In this document: positions 55,783-64,000 of the stretch, in pieces
Layout of the letters: each line of letters opens with the position of its first letter
Position numbering within the stretch: the stretch's first letter is position 1
Source: DATBLE01 sp963764565
GTDB taxonomy: Bacteria > Actinomycetota > Thermoleophilia > Gaiellales > Gaiellaceae
DNA length: 64,000 bases
Direction: 5' to 3'
NCBI GenBank assembly: GCA_963764565.1
Contig: CAVXTD010000046.1
Span: forward strand, 1 to 64,000
Made by a program: the position numbers and the translations under genes
The notes under the pieces: generated by a model
Databases searched by the model: none
Told to the model about the DNA's origin: nothing
Seen by the model: the letters and a program-made list of their open reading frames with translations, nothing else

Positions 55783-57214
55783 ATGAGGATCGGCGTTTTC
55801 CACGAAGCGCCGTACTACCTTCGCTACTACGCGACGGCGCTCACGACGATCGTGGAGCGCGGACACCGGCTCTTCCTCGCTCGCCCCGACCGCTACGACG
55901 AGGTGCCGGTGCCGGAGGACATTGCGGAAGCGGTCGGAGGTCTCGACGGCGCTCTACCCATGGGATCGCTCGGACGGCCGTGACCAGACGGCCGCGATCG
56001 TACGAGCCGCCCGCGACTTCGTGCGCTACAGCGCACCACCGCTCGACGCGGCGCACGCGAATCGGGCACGGGCGTTCGAGCGTCTGCTGCGGTCGGTGGT
56101 CGGAAAGACTCGTTCGCTCGCCTACGGGGGCGCAGCCCGACCTTCGAGGTCGAGGAGACCGAAGGAGCAGTCCTCGACCGCCTGTTCGCCGATCTGGAGC
56201 GGCTGATCCCACCGGACGAGGGTGTCCGCAGCTTCATCCGCGAGCACAGGCTGGACGCTGTCGCTGTGCATCTCGCGGATCAACTTCGCCGCACGTCAGA
56301 CCGACGTGGTCAAGGCGGCCAAGAGCCTCGGCGTGCCGACCGGCCTGGTGGTCTACAGCTGGGACAACCTCTCGAGCAAGGGGCTCATTCACGAGCACCC
56401 CGATCGGCTCTTCGTGTGGAACGAGCTGCAGGCGAGCGAGGCCGAGCGTCTCCACGGCTTCGATCGCCACCAAATGGTCGTGACGGGAGCCGTCCGGTTC
56501 GATCCGGTCTTCGAGAGCGTGCCCTCGGCCGGGCGGCTCGAGCTCCTCGGCGAGCTCGGGCTCGACTCCGGCCGGACGACGCTGCTCTGGCTCGGCTCGT
56601 CGGCCTTCGTCAGCCCACGCGAGCCGGACTTCGTCGCCGAGTGGATCGCGGCCCTGCGCTCGAGCGGCGACGAGCGAATCAGCGACGCCAACGTGATCGT
56701 GCGGCCGCACCCGGGAACCGTCGACGATCCGGTGTGGTCGTCCTGGACACCGCCGGACGGGCGCGTGGTCGTTCCGCCCGCGGTCGTCCGCAAGCGGGCT
56801 CAGGACCTGTTCGACCAGGTCTCCGCGAGCGACGCGGTCGTCAGCCTGAACACGAGCGCGGAGATCGAGGCCGCGATCGTGGGCAGACCGGTGCTGACGG
56901 TGAGAGCGGGAGAGCTTGCGCCGGGCCAGGCGGGATCGGTCCACTTCGGGTATCTGCTGGCGGAGCAGGGCGGCTTCGTGGAGAGCGCCGACACCCTCGA
57001 CGAGCACCTCGTCCAGCTCGGGCGGGCGCTTGCCGGCGACACTCACGCCGATGCGCGCCGTCGCTTCCTCGAGAGCTTCGTACGCCCGGCCGGCATCGAC
57101 AAGCCGGCGGCCGGAGTTCTGGCCGACGCGATTGAGGAGCTCGACGGGAAGGGCTCGGCGCCGCGCCGCGGCGTAGGGAGGCGCCTGAAGTTGCCGGTCC
57201 GAGAGAACGGGTAG
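55783..57214 (+). CDS. GT-B-like array protein (member 7, frameshifted)
   Basis: ATG 55783 begins MRIGVFHEAPYYLRYYATAL. Frame changes near 55940, 56125 and 56275 connect DQTAAIVRAARDFVRYSAPP, TFEVEETEGAVLDRLFADLE and DVVKAAKSLGVPTGLVVYSW, DNLSSKGLIHEHPDRLFVWN. From there it is intact: VVTGAVRFDPVFES, VIVRPHPGTVDDPVW, DAVVSLNTSAEIEAAIVGRP and GSVHFGYLLAEQGG. V-S-L-N-T-S-A replaces V-G-I-N-T-S-A and the spacing after RPHP differs, so it is an outlying member. Its stop (TAG 57212) is part of the -10 of the next gene. True start may be 55751 (see the promoter entry). Confidence 0.62.
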
Positions 57215-57217
57215 GCT
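57212..57217 (+). promoter_or_regulatory. -10 element TAGGCT of the aminotransferase gene
   Basis: TAGGCT overlaps the stop of array member 7 and ends 7 bases before GTG 57225. Confidence 0.5.
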
Positions 57218-57224
57218 CACGCCC

Positions 57225-58355
57225 GTGCCCGAGCAGGCGGCCGTACGGGAGATTCCGTTTGTGGATCTCGGCGGGCTCCACGCAGGATTGAAGGACGACA
57301 TCCTCGCCGCACTGGGCGACCTGATCGACCGCAGCGAGTTCGGAACCGGCGCCGCGGTCCGAGAGTTCGAGGAAAGCTTTGCGAGCTTCTGCGGTGCGCC
57401 GGAATGCGTCGGGCTCTCCAGCGGCACCGACGCGCTGCGGCTGCTCCTGCAAGCGGCCGGCGTGGCGCCGCACGACGAGGTGATCGTCCCGGCGATGACG
57501 TTCATCGCCACCTTCGAGGCCGTCTCGCAGGTCGGCGCGACACCCGTCCCGGCCGACATCTCGGGCGGCGACTACACCCTCGACCCCGCCGCTGCGGAGG
57601 CCGCGATCGGACCCCGAGCGCGCTGGCTGCTGCCCGTCCACCTCTACGGTCAACTCGCCGACCTGCGGCGATTGACCGCGATCGCCGAGCGGAGCGGGCT
57701 GACGGTCGTCGAGGACGCGTGCCAGGCGCACGGCGCCGTCCGCGCCGGCCTCGTCCCCGGACATGGAACGGCGGGCGCGGCGTTCAGCTTCTATCCCGGC
57801 AAGAACCTCGGCGCGATGGGAGACGCCGGCGCGGTCGTGACCGCCGACACGGGAATCGCCGAACGGGTCCGGATGCTCCGCGAGCACGGCCAGCGGGCGA
57901 AGTACCGGCACGACCGGATCGGCTGGACCGGGCGAATGGACGCATTTCAGGCTGCCGTGCTGACGTACAAGCTGGCCCGGCTCGCGGAGTGGAACGCCGA
58001 GCGGCGGGCCGTCGCCGATGCCTACGCCGCACTGCTGGCCGGCGTGGGAGATCTCGTGCTACCGCGGGTCGCTCCCGACAGCGAGCACGTCTGGCACCTC
58101 TACGTCGTCCAAACAGGCGACCCCTCCTCGCTCGCCGGCCACCTCCGCGCGCGCTCGATCGCGACGGGCCGGCACTACCCGACCCCGCCGCACCTGACCG
58201 AGGCGTACGCCGGGCTCGGCTACGGCGCGGGGGCGTTTCCCGTCGCCGAGGAGTTGGCCCGTACGTGCCTCTCGCTGCCGATCTTCCCCGGCATGGCCGA
58301 AACGCAGGTCGAAGCCGTGGCTGCCGCCGTCGAGGAGTACTTCCGGAGTTCCTAG
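57225..58355 (+). CDS. DegT/DnrJ/EryC1-family sugar aminotransferase
   Basis: The 376-residue PLP enzyme has SSGTDALRLLLQAAGVAPHD, VIVPAMTFIATFEAVSQVGA, VEDACQAHGA (Asp contacting PLP) and AFSFYPGKNLGAMGDAGAVV, whose Lys is the Schiff-base residue. RHDRIGWTGRMDAFQAAVL and HVWHLYVVQTGDPSSLAGHL follow. It aminates a keto sugar nucleotide. FYPGKNLGA-x-GDAG is typical of the 3-amino sugar branch (WbpE, QdtB, FdtB). The convergent dehydrogenase next door supports a WbpB/WbpE-like pair; a LegC-like role for the nonulosonic acid pathway is the alternative. Confidence 0.82.
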   Translation: MPEQAAVREIPFVDLGGLHAGLKDDILAALGDLIDRSEFGTGAAVREFEESFASFCGAPECVGLSSGTDALRLLLQAAGVAPHDEVIVPAMTFIATFEAVSQVGATPVPADISGGDYTLDPAAAEAAIGPRARWLLPVHLYGQLADLRRLTAIAERSGLTVVEDACQAHGAVRAGLVPGHGTAGAAFSFYPGKNLGAMGDAGAVVTADTGIAERVRMLREHGQRAKYRHDRIGWTGRMDAFQAAVLTYKLARLAEWNAERRAVADAYAALLAGVGDLVLPRVAPDSEHVWHLYVVQTGDPSSLAGHLRARSIATGRHYPTPPHLTEAYAGLGYGAGAFPVAEELARTCLSLPIFPGMAETQVEAVAAAVEEYFRSS

Positions 58356-59404
58356 ACAGCCGAGCGGATGGAGGGCGTGGCGGCGGGAATCTCGATCGGC
58401 GCGCCGCGCTCTGCGAGCGACTGCGTCACCGCCTCGCAGGTGCGCACGACGTCGAGGCCCAGCTCCGCCGACGACCGCGGTTCGCTGCCCTCTCGGATGG
58501 CCCGGCAGAAGTCGAGCAGCTCGAGCGAGAGCGGCTCTGTGTCTCGGACGGGCGGCGACTCGACGTCGCCCGCGTGGTAGCTCACCTGCGGCCCGCCGTC
58601 GCCCGCGCGGCTGTGCGCCGTCGCTCGGGAGTCGTAGACGCGCACGGGCACGTCGCTCGTGTCGTCGTAGACGAGCATCTTCTCCGAGCCGACCACAGTC
58701 GTGCGCCTCACCTTGATCGGTGCGAGCCACGACAGCTCGACGTGCGCAAGCGTCCCGGAAGGAAACTCGAGGTTGATGAACGTCACGTCGGCGAGGTTCT
58801 CGATCACGCAGGCGCGACTGAACGCCGAGACGCGGCTCGGCATCTCCTCGAGCCAGTAGCGAAGGATCGAGAAGTCGTGCGGTCCCAAATCCCAGACGAC
58901 GCTCACGTCGGGCTGGTGGAGCCCGAGGTTCACCCGGCTTGCGGAGACGAACTGGATCTCGCCGAGCTCGCCGGAGTGGATCACCTCGCGGGCTACGTTC
59001 ACCGGCGGGCTGTAGAGGAAGGTGTGACCGGGCATCAGGACGCGGTCCGACTCGCCGGCCAGCCGGACGAGAGCCTCGGCGTCGTGCAGGGACGCGGTCA
59101 GCGGCTTCTCGACGAGAACGTGCTTGCCGGCCTCGAGCGCCGCGGACGCGAGCCCGGCGTGCGTTCCGACCTGTGTGGCGATCACGACCGCCTCCAGCTC
59201 CGGGTCGGCGAGCACATCGCTGTAGTCCGTGGTCGTGCGCACATCGGGGTACCGCTGCGCGATCTCCGCGAGCCGCTCGCGCCCGTGGTCGCAGACGAGC
59301 TCGAGCGACGCCTGCGGGAGGGCGTGCAGGTTGCGGGCGAGATTCGGCCCCCAGTTCCCGGCGCCGACCACCGCGACCCTGACCGGTGCGTCGAGATCTT
59401 TCAT
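58352..59404 (-). CDS. Gfo/Idh/MocA-family sugar dehydrogenase
   Basis: The 350-residue protein starts MKDLDAPVRVAVVGAGNWGP, a Rossmann fold. VVIATQVGTHAGLASAALEA, HVLVEKPLTASLHDAEALV (catalytic E-K-P) and VSVVWDLGPHDFSILRYWLE (H of the D-x-G-x-H active site) are all present. The closest well-known role is oxidation of a UDP-sugar at C3 (WbpB/WlbA) ahead of transamination. The start overlaps the neuC stop by 4 bases, so it is the last gene of the minus-strand operon, and its 3' end overlaps the aminotransferase by 4 bases. Confidence 0.82.
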   Translation of the reverse strand: MKDLDAPVRVAVVGAGNWGPNLARNLHALPQASLELVCDHGRERLAEIAQRYPDVRTTTDYSDVLADPELEAVVIATQVGTHAGLASAALEAGKHVLVEKPLTASLHDAEALVRLAGESDRVLMPGHTFLYSPPVNVAREVIHSGELGEIQFVSASRVNLGLHQPDVSVVWDLGPHDFSILRYWLEEMPSRVSAFSRACVIENLADVTFINLEFPSGTLAHVELSWLAPIKVRRTTVVGSEKMLVYDDTSDVPVRVYDSRATAHSRAGDGGPQVSYHAGDVESPPVRDTEPLSLELLDFCRAIREGSEPRSSAELGLDVVRTCEAVTQSLAERGAPIEIPAATPSIRSAV

Positions 59405-60594
59405 GTCGCTTCCCTCGCCGACACCGGTTCCAGGCGCCGATCAATGGCGAGGTGCAGATGCTTCTGCACCTTCGGCCGAACCTCCGCAAGCTTCTGCGCG
59501 ATCTGCCGGCCGGCCGTTCCGTCGCCGAACATGGTGCTCCGCTCGTAGGGACCGTGCGCAACCTGGTCGCGGATAGCGTCCGCGATCTCGGCCCTGTCGT
59601 GCTCGACCTCGACCAGGTTCGCACCTCGCTCACGACCGCGCTGGCGCGTCCCGACGGTCACGCCCGGCGTTCCGAGAAACGACCCTTCGCGGAGCGCCGC
59701 CGACGAGTTGCCGACCATGCAGTCGCAGTGGGCCATCAGCCTGACGAACACCTCCGGCGGCAGGTTGCGGAAGAAGTGGAAGCCGTTCGCCAGCCCGAGC
59801 TCGCGGAAGCGCCTGATTCCCTTGGCGACGTGGTCGGAGCCGGCGTCGACGTTCGGCCAGAAGACGAGCGCCTGGATCCCGACGGCGGCAACCGCCTCGA
59901 GCGTCTCGTTGATCTGGTCGATCCCCTGCCCGTACTCGGTCGTGACCGGGTGCTGCATCATCAGCACGAACGGCTGCTCGGTGTCGACCGGCGCCCCCGC
60001 CCCTCCGAACTGCTCGAGCACCTCGCGCCGCAGCCCCAGATCGGTGCGCGCGACGAGGTCGATCGACGGGCAGCCGACGTTGAACACCCAGTCCGGGTCC
60101 TCGCCCATCGCGATCACCGTGCGCCTGGCGATCTCCGTCGCCGGGAAGTGGACGTGCGACAGCTTCGTGACGGCGTGCCGGACGCTCTCGTCGATCGAGC
60201 CGGACATCTCCCCGCCCTGCGTGTGCGCGACGGGAATGTTCATGTACGCCGCCGCGACCGCGGTCGCGATCGTCTCGAAGCGGTCGGCGACGGTGACGAC
60301 GACGTCGGGCTGGAGCAGCTCGAAGACGGTTGGCAGCTCGAGCAGGCCGAGCCCCGTCGACTTCGCCATCGTCGCCGGCGTCTCGCCCTCGATGATGAAG
60401 CGAATCGTCGCGTCGGGGACGAAGCCGTCCGCCGTCAGCACCTCGAGGGCGTTGCCGAACCGCTCGAGCACGAGCGATGCGCCTGCGACGAGCTGGAGCT
60501 GGAGGTCGGGATGTTCCTGCACCGCCTCCATCGCCGTCTTGATCCGCGCGTAGTTCGCCCGGCTGGCGACGACGACGCAGACCTTCTTAGGCAA
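59401..60594 (-). CDS. neuC: Hydrolysing UDP-N-acetylglucosamine 2-epimerase-type enzyme
   Basis: The 397-residue GT-B fold protein begins MPKKVCVVVASRANYARIKT. It has ADRFETIATAVAAAYMNIPV, AHTQGGEMSGSIDESVRHAV (conserved H and E), FVLMMQHPVTTEYGQGIDQI and VGNSSAALREGSFLGTPGVT. SRANYARIK and HTQGGE/SIDE are typical of NeuC/LegG-type epimerases that release ManNAc (or the 4,6-diamino analogue) for NeuB. It overlaps the NeuB-type gene by 8 bases. Neu5Ac versus legionaminic or related acids cannot be told from sequence alone. Confidence 0.87.
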   Translation of the reverse strand: MPKKVCVVVASRANYARIKTAMEAVQEHPDLQLQLVAGASLVLERFGNALEVLTADGFVPDATIRFIIEGETPATMAKSTGLGLLELPTVFELLQPDVVVTVADRFETIATAVAAAYMNIPVAHTQGGEMSGSIDESVRHAVTKLSHVHFPATEIARRTVIAMGEDPDWVFNVGCPSIDLVARTDLGLRREVLEQFGGAGAPVDTEQPFVLMMQHPVTTEYGQGIDQINETLEAVAAVGIQALVFWPNVDAGSDHVAKGIRRFRELGLANGFHFFRNLPPEVFVRLMAHCDCMVGNSSAALREGSFLGTPGVTVGTRQRGRERGANLVEVEHDRAEIADAIRDQVAHGPYERSTMFGDGTAGRQIAQKLAEVRPKVQKHLHLAIDRRLEPVSAREAT

Positions 60595-61615
60595 GATCCG
60601 CCTCTTCCAGGAGGTGATCCGGCTCGAGCTCGCACGCCGTCGTCCTGCCGAGGATCTGGTCGAGCAGTGCCGCCGGAATTCCGGTTCCCGGCCTCTTCGT
60701 CGTCAGCATCTCCCGCACCAGCACCGTCCCGGCCGGAACGGCGATCCGGGTGACGAGGCTCTTCTCGAACGTCGCGCGCACGGGATCGTGGGCAGGATCG
60801 CGCTCCTTCAGGCCGCTTCCGAGCGACGCTTCGACCTCGCGCACTCCGACGACGAGCTGCGCCAGCTCCTCGGGCACGAGCGACGCATGGTGGTCTGGGC
60901 CGTACAGCCGCTTCGAGAGGGTGAAGTGCTTCTCGACTGCGACCGCGCCGAGCGCGACCGCGGCGACCGAGGTCCACACACCAGGGGTGTGATCGGAGAG
61001 GCCGTAGGGGACGCCGAGCCGCTCGCCCATCGCGACCATCGCGCGCAGGTTGACGAGCTCGGGCGGGCACGGGTAGGTGGAGGTGCACTGCATGACGACA
61101 AACGGGGCGCCCGCATGCCGCAGGATCGCCGCTGCGCGCTCCACGTCCTCGATCCCGGACATTCCCGTCGAGAGCAGCACCGGCTTGCCGGCGGCGGCGA
61201 CGGCCTCGACGAGCGGCGGGTTCGTCACTTCGCCGGAGGCGATCTTGTACGCGGGGACGCCGACCTCCTCGAGCAGCTCGACCGCCTCGACCGAGAACGG
61301 CGACGAGAAGAAGACGAGGCCGCGTTCCTCGGCCGCCGCTTTCAGGCGGAGGTGGTCGTCGCGCGAGAGCTCCATCCGCTTCGTGAACTCGAAGCGCGGC
61401 TCGTCGAAGTGCGGCGGCGTGGGTGTCGAGGGGAGCATCTCCGCCCCGGCGATGTGCGTCTGGAACTTGACCGCGTCGGCGCCCGCCTCGGCGGCAGCGT
61501 CGATCAACTGCTCTGCCTGGCGGATCGAGCCGTCGTGATTGTTTCCGATCTCGGCGACGATCAACACCGGCGCGCCGTCGCTCACCGCTCTCCCGGCGAT
61601 CTCCACGGCGGTCAC
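60587..61615 (-). CDS. neuB: N-acetylneuraminate/nonulosonate synthase
   Basis: GTG 61615 gives 342 residues. The NeuB barrel has LIVAEIGNNHDGSIRQAEQL, ADAVKFQTHIAGAEML, FFSSPFSVEAVELLEEVGVP, YKIASGEVTNPPLVEAVAAA, VMQCTSTYPCPPELVNLRAM, GLSDHTPGVW and ALGAVAVEKHFTLSKRLYGP. A C-terminal SAF/antifreeze-like domain follows (RIAVPAGTVLVREMLTTKRP). It condenses PEP with a ManNAc-type sugar. GTGA overlap with the GT32 gene upstream. Confidence 0.92.
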   Translation of the reverse strand: MTAVEIAGRAVSDGAPVLIVAEIGNNHDGSIRQAEQLIDAAAEAGADAVKFQTHIAGAEMLPSTPTPPHFDEPRFEFTKRMELSRDDHLRLKAAAEERGLVFFSSPFSVEAVELLEEVGVPAYKIASGEVTNPPLVEAVAAAGKPVLLSTGMSGIEDVERAAAILRHAGAPFVVMQCTSTYPCPPELVNLRAMVAMGERLGVPYGLSDHTPGVWTSVAAVALGAVAVEKHFTLSKRLYGPDHHASLVPEELAQLVVGVREVEASLGSGLKERDPAHDPVRATFEKSLVTRIAVPAGTVLVREMLTTKRPGTGIPAALLDQILGRTTACELEPDHLLEEADLA

Positions 61616-62415
61616 TGTACCGGCGGCTTCTTCCGGCGAAGGCGACGGCGAAGGCGCGTGAGCGTGTCGCGCGGCACCACCGAGCGCCCCAGCCGCAGCG
61701 CCAGGGAGCGCAGCCGGCGGCCCCCCCGCAGCGCCTCGAGCTCGGCCAGCGCCAGCTCGTGCTTGCGCCGGAGCACGTCGAGCTCGTCCCGGACGATCGC
61801 AAGCCGGTGCTCGGCGCGCATCGCGTCCTTGACGAGGTCGGCCGGGTCCTTCCAGCTCCGCCCCTCGTGGTGGATCCCGTATGCGGTCTTCTCGGCCTCC
61901 GGCGTGCGCGGGTAGAAGAGTGGCCAGTCGAAGAGTTTCACCTCCGGGCGGCCGACGAAGAGCTCGGTGACGAAGAAGGGCCCGGTGCCGGCCTTGTCCA
62001 CCTTGCCGTAGGTCATGCGCGGACGCAGCTCGTGGAGGCCCTTCTCGATCAGTGGGTGCCCGGCGACGGAGCCCATGATCGCGTTGTTCAGCCGGTCCGG
62101 GTGGCTGTACGAGCAGAAGATCTCCACACCATCGAGGAGCGGCTCGATCGGGCGCAGACACTCGAAGTCCGTGTCGACGTAGACGCCCCCGAAACGGTGG
62201 AGGAACTCGAAGATGAGCATGTCCGAGCGTTCCGCGGGCTGGCGAAGCAGCTCGTAGACCTCCTTGCGTACGAGGTCCGGCGGCAGGTTGTCGTCCGTCC
62301 AGACCTTCAGCTCCCAGCCCGGGTTGTGCTCGAGCCAGGTCTGCCCGTAGCGTCGGTACTCCTCCGGCAGCGGCTCGGGGCCGACCCAGACGTGGTGGAA
62401 GACCCTGGGGATCAC
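61612..62415 (-). CDS. GT32-type (DXD) glycosyltransferase with coiled-coil tail
   Basis: GTG 62415 gives 267 residues starting VIPRVFHHVWVGPEPLPEEY. DMLIFEFLHRFGGVYVDTDF carries the D-T-D metal site, and NNAIMGSVAGHPLIEKGLHE, GKVDKAGTGPFFVTELF and YGIHHEGRSWKD align with the enzyme at 43665-44405. The C-terminus is again charged and helical (MRAEHRLAIVRDELDVLRRK, HELALAELEALRGG). Its place between neuA and neuB suggests a link to the nonulosonic acid-bearing glycan, although sialyltransferases are not normally GT32, so it may add a neighbouring residue. Confidence 0.8.
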   Translation of the reverse strand: MIPRVFHHVWVGPEPLPEEYRRYGQTWLEHNPGWELKVWTDDNLPPDLVRKEVYELLRQPAERSDMLIFEFLHRFGGVYVDTDFECLRPIEPLLDGVEIFCSYSHPDRLNNAIMGSVAGHPLIEKGLHELRPRMTYGKVDKAGTGPFFVTELFVGRPEVKLFDWPLFYPRTPEAEKTAYGIHHEGRSWKDPADLVKDAMRAEHRLAIVRDELDVLRRKHELALAELEALRGGRRLRSLALRLGRSVVPRDTLTRLRRRLRRKKPPVQ

Positions 62416-63098
62416 GAGCGCTCGCCCCGCTCGACGAGGAACTCGGCGAAGGCGATGTCCCCGGCAGTGTCGACGTCCAAGGAGCGCTCGGCGGGCATCT
62501 CGTAGCCGCGGACGTCGTCGGCCTCGAGCTCGCGCTCGACCGCATCGCGGCGAAAGGCGTACACGGAGCCGTTTCGGGCCCAGAGAGGCGGCAGCTCGTG
62601 CGAGGGAGTCAGCCGGTCGTCCTCGAGGTACGGAAGCAACCGGTCGCCCTCGAGGCGCTTCAGCTTGGCCGGGTGGTGTACCGCCTCCACCCGCGCGACG
62701 GTGACGACCGACTCTGCACCGGTCTGCTCGAGCAGCGCAACCGCGCCGGCGACATCCTCGGGAGCCGTGAACGGGGAGGTGCACTGCACGATCGCTACGG
62801 CGTCGAACGGCGCGCCCGGGTCGTCGAGCTCGCGGAGCGCGTGCAGCGCGAACGCGCTCGCTCGCGCGGTCTCCGTGGCGAGCTCCGGCGGCCGGCGCAG
62901 CGCGACGACCTCCAGGCCCTCGGCCTCGGCCAGGATCTCGTCGTCGTCGCTCGAGAGCGCCACCACGTCGAAGCACTCGGCGGCGAGCGCAGTCTCGAGC
63001 GCACGCCGGACGAGCGTCCGGCCGCCGATCCGTGCAAGGTTCTTGCGCGGTACGCGGGTGGAGCCGCCTCGGGCGGGGATGAGGCCGAGTACCCGCAC
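62412..63098 (-). CDS. neuA: CMP-nonulosonate cytidylyltransferase
   Basis: GTG 63098 (TAGTG overlap with the methyltransferase) gives 228 residues. LGLIPARGGSTRVPRKNLAR is the CTP-binding loop, VVALSSDDDEILAEA and VAIVQCTSPFTAPEDVAGAV follow, and ERSLDVDTAGDIAFAEFLVE carries the metal-binding Asp pair. ARNGSVYAFRRDAV is typical of NeuA/LegF. It activates the NeuB product with CMP for transfer. Length is that of the single-domain bacterial enzymes. Confidence 0.9.
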   Translation of the reverse strand: MRVLGLIPARGGSTRVPRKNLARIGGRTLVRRALETALAAECFDVVALSSDDDEILAEAEGLEVVALRRPPELATETARASAFALHALRELDDPGAPFDAVAIVQCTSPFTAPEDVAGAVALLEQTGAESVVTVARVEAVHHPAKLKRLEGDRLLPYLEDDRLTPSHELPPLWARNGSVYAFRRDAVERELEADDVRGYEMPAERSLDVDTAGDIAFAEFLVERGERS

Positions 63099-63988
63099 TA
63101 TGAGAGTCTCCGCAGCTCGGCGAGTTGGGCCGCGGCCACCTTGTGCAGCTGCTCCCAGTCTGGCTCAGCCGGCTCGGCTGCGGCGAGCACGAAGCCCCAG
63201 TGCCCGTCGCCTGACAGACGCTCCGCCAGCGGCTCGAAGCCGGCCCGGACGAAGAATGCGTGCGCCGTGTCCCTGGTCAGGTAGTAGGGATGGTCGATCT
63301 TGGCAGCGCCCACCACCGAACCCTGCTTGCGGGCGGCGATCATCAGGTCGAGCACGTCGACGAACGCGTGCCCGCCGTCGGCCGTCATCCGGCGCATCGA
63401 CGCGAGGGTGCCGGAGACGTCGAGCAGGTGGTCGATCGTCTGGCAGAGGAGCACGACGTCCCAGCGGCGCCCGCCTGGATCGAAATCCTCGGCGAAGCCC
63501 GCGATCGTCTCCATCCCCGCCGCCGCCGCCATCGCGAGCTCGTCCGGCGCCGGGTCGAGCACGGTCGCCTCCGCACCGAAGGCGTTCCGAAGGGCGCCGG
63601 CGACGATCCCCGTCGAGCCGCCGATGTCCAGCACCGAGCCGGGCGGGCGGGGCAGCGTGTCCCGGAGGAGGCCGACGAGCTCCTCGGCGTAGCTCCGCTG
63701 GTCGACCCGCACGGTGTCGGCGTCGATCAAGCGGCCGTGGTAGGCGCTGACGAGCGGCCGGTAGACGGCTTCGTAGAACGCGCCGTACTCGTCCGCGGTG
63801 AGCCTGGGCGAGAGGAAGGCGAGCCCGCAGCGGGTGCACATCCGAAGCGTGGCCGGGTATCCGTAGCGGTCGCGCTCGGCCACCACGACGTGATCGGCCG
63901 AGCCGCACAGGTTGCACGTCTCGACAGCCTCGACCTCCCGGGACAGATAGTCGTAGCCGACGGCCGCGATCCGCTCGGCGGGGCTCAC
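63098..63988 (-). CDS. Zinc-ribbon class I methyltransferase
   Basis: GTG 63988 gives 296 residues. The N-terminus has a four-Cys zinc site, CNLCG and MCTRCGLAFLSPRLTADEY, as in sugar C-methyltransferases and their relatives. The SAM domain has GSVLDIGGSTGIVAGALRNA, VVLLCQTIDHLLDVSGTLAS and GGHAFVDVLDLMIAARKQGS. It may methylate or otherwise modify the nonulosonic acid or its precursor. A TGA at 63987-63985, overlapping the GTG, ends a further minus-strand gene whose last codons (..RMAQ) lie at the right edge of the window, so the operon continues beyond it. Confidence 0.75.
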   Translation of the reverse strand: MSPAERIAAVGYDYLSREVEAVETCNLCGSADHVVVAERDRYGYPATLRMCTRCGLAFLSPRLTADEYGAFYEAVYRPLVSAYHGRLIDADTVRVDQRSYAEELVGLLRDTLPRPPGSVLDIGGSTGIVAGALRNAFGAEATVLDPAPDELAMAAAAGMETIAGFAEDFDPGGRRWDVVLLCQTIDHLLDVSGTLASMRRMTADGGHAFVDVLDLMIAARKQGSVVGAAKIDHPYYLTRDTAHAFFVRAGFEPLAERLSGDGHWGFVLAAAEPAEPDWEQLHKVAAAQLAELRRLS

Positions 63989-64000
63989 TGCGCCATCCGC

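Overview
This is a GC-rich chromosomal segment (about 70% G+C by eye) densely packed with genes for surface polysaccharide synthesis. Codon use, GTG/TTG starts, ATGA/GTGA overlaps and many apparently leaderless starts point to an actinomycete-type organism. Several proteins look like those of the class Thermoleophilia (Gaiellales/Solirubrobacterales), but that placement is an inference. No rRNA, tRNA, CRISPR array or intact insertion sequence was seen. Roughly half of the genes carry one or more frameshifts while the coding signal continues in another frame. This looks like uncorrected indels of a long-read or metagenome assembly, not mass gene decay, so frameshifted genes are given as single features spanning all frames.

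Layout. 1-5500: a deacetylase-like fragment, a SAM methyltransferase, an AsnB-type amidotransferase, a GT39-like membrane glycosyltransferase and a GT4 enzyme. 5555-13184 (minus strand): four GT4 glycosyltransferases, a GNAT acyltransferase, a polysaccharide deacetylase and a Wzx-like flippase, with a repeat-rich gap at 6656-6818. 13211-16710 (plus): Wzy/ligase-like protein, sugar epimerase, GT4. 16682-19543 (minus): secreted glycosidase, UDP-xylose synthase-like decarboxylase, SIMPL-domain protein. 19544-19912: a second repeat gap. 19913-22943: a head-to-head icd/aceK pair, the only central-metabolism genes here. 22940-29455 (minus): dolichol-phosphate-mannose-synthase-like GT2, Wzz-like co-polymerase, epimerase, PQQ-type beta-propeller, deacetylase and a secreted D-glucuronyl C5-epimerase-like protein. 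29487-38834: secreted unknown, ATP-grasp enzyme, initiating sugar-phosphate transferase, methyltransferase, GT2, three GT4 enzymes, capsule-synthesis protein. 38971-41275: HAD phosphatase, a sulfotransferase and a truncated sulfotransferase copy. 41277-57214: seven paralogues of one GT-B-like family, interleaved with a GT32-type enzyme, a sulfotransferase and a Wzm/Wzt ABC exporter. 57225-63988: aminotransferase, dehydrogenase and a neuC/neuB/neuA-type nonulosonic acid pathway with a second GT32 enzyme and a methyltransferase.

How it fits together. The locus holds parts of two export routes: initiating transferase + Wzx + Wzy-like + Wzz-like, and an ABC exporter (Wzm/Wzt). Uronic acid or pentose chemistry (UXS, C5-epimerase), sulfation, deacetylation and sialic-like acids suggest an acidic, decorated envelope glycan. 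The most notable points are the seven-member paralogue array, an AceK kinase/phosphatase facing an E. coli-type isocitrate dehydrogenase that keeps the target serine, overlapping divergent -10 elements with leaderless starts, a GGGAC/GTCCC repeat family, and a Wzt with eroded ATPase motifs and an inserted Rho_N/SAP-like segment.
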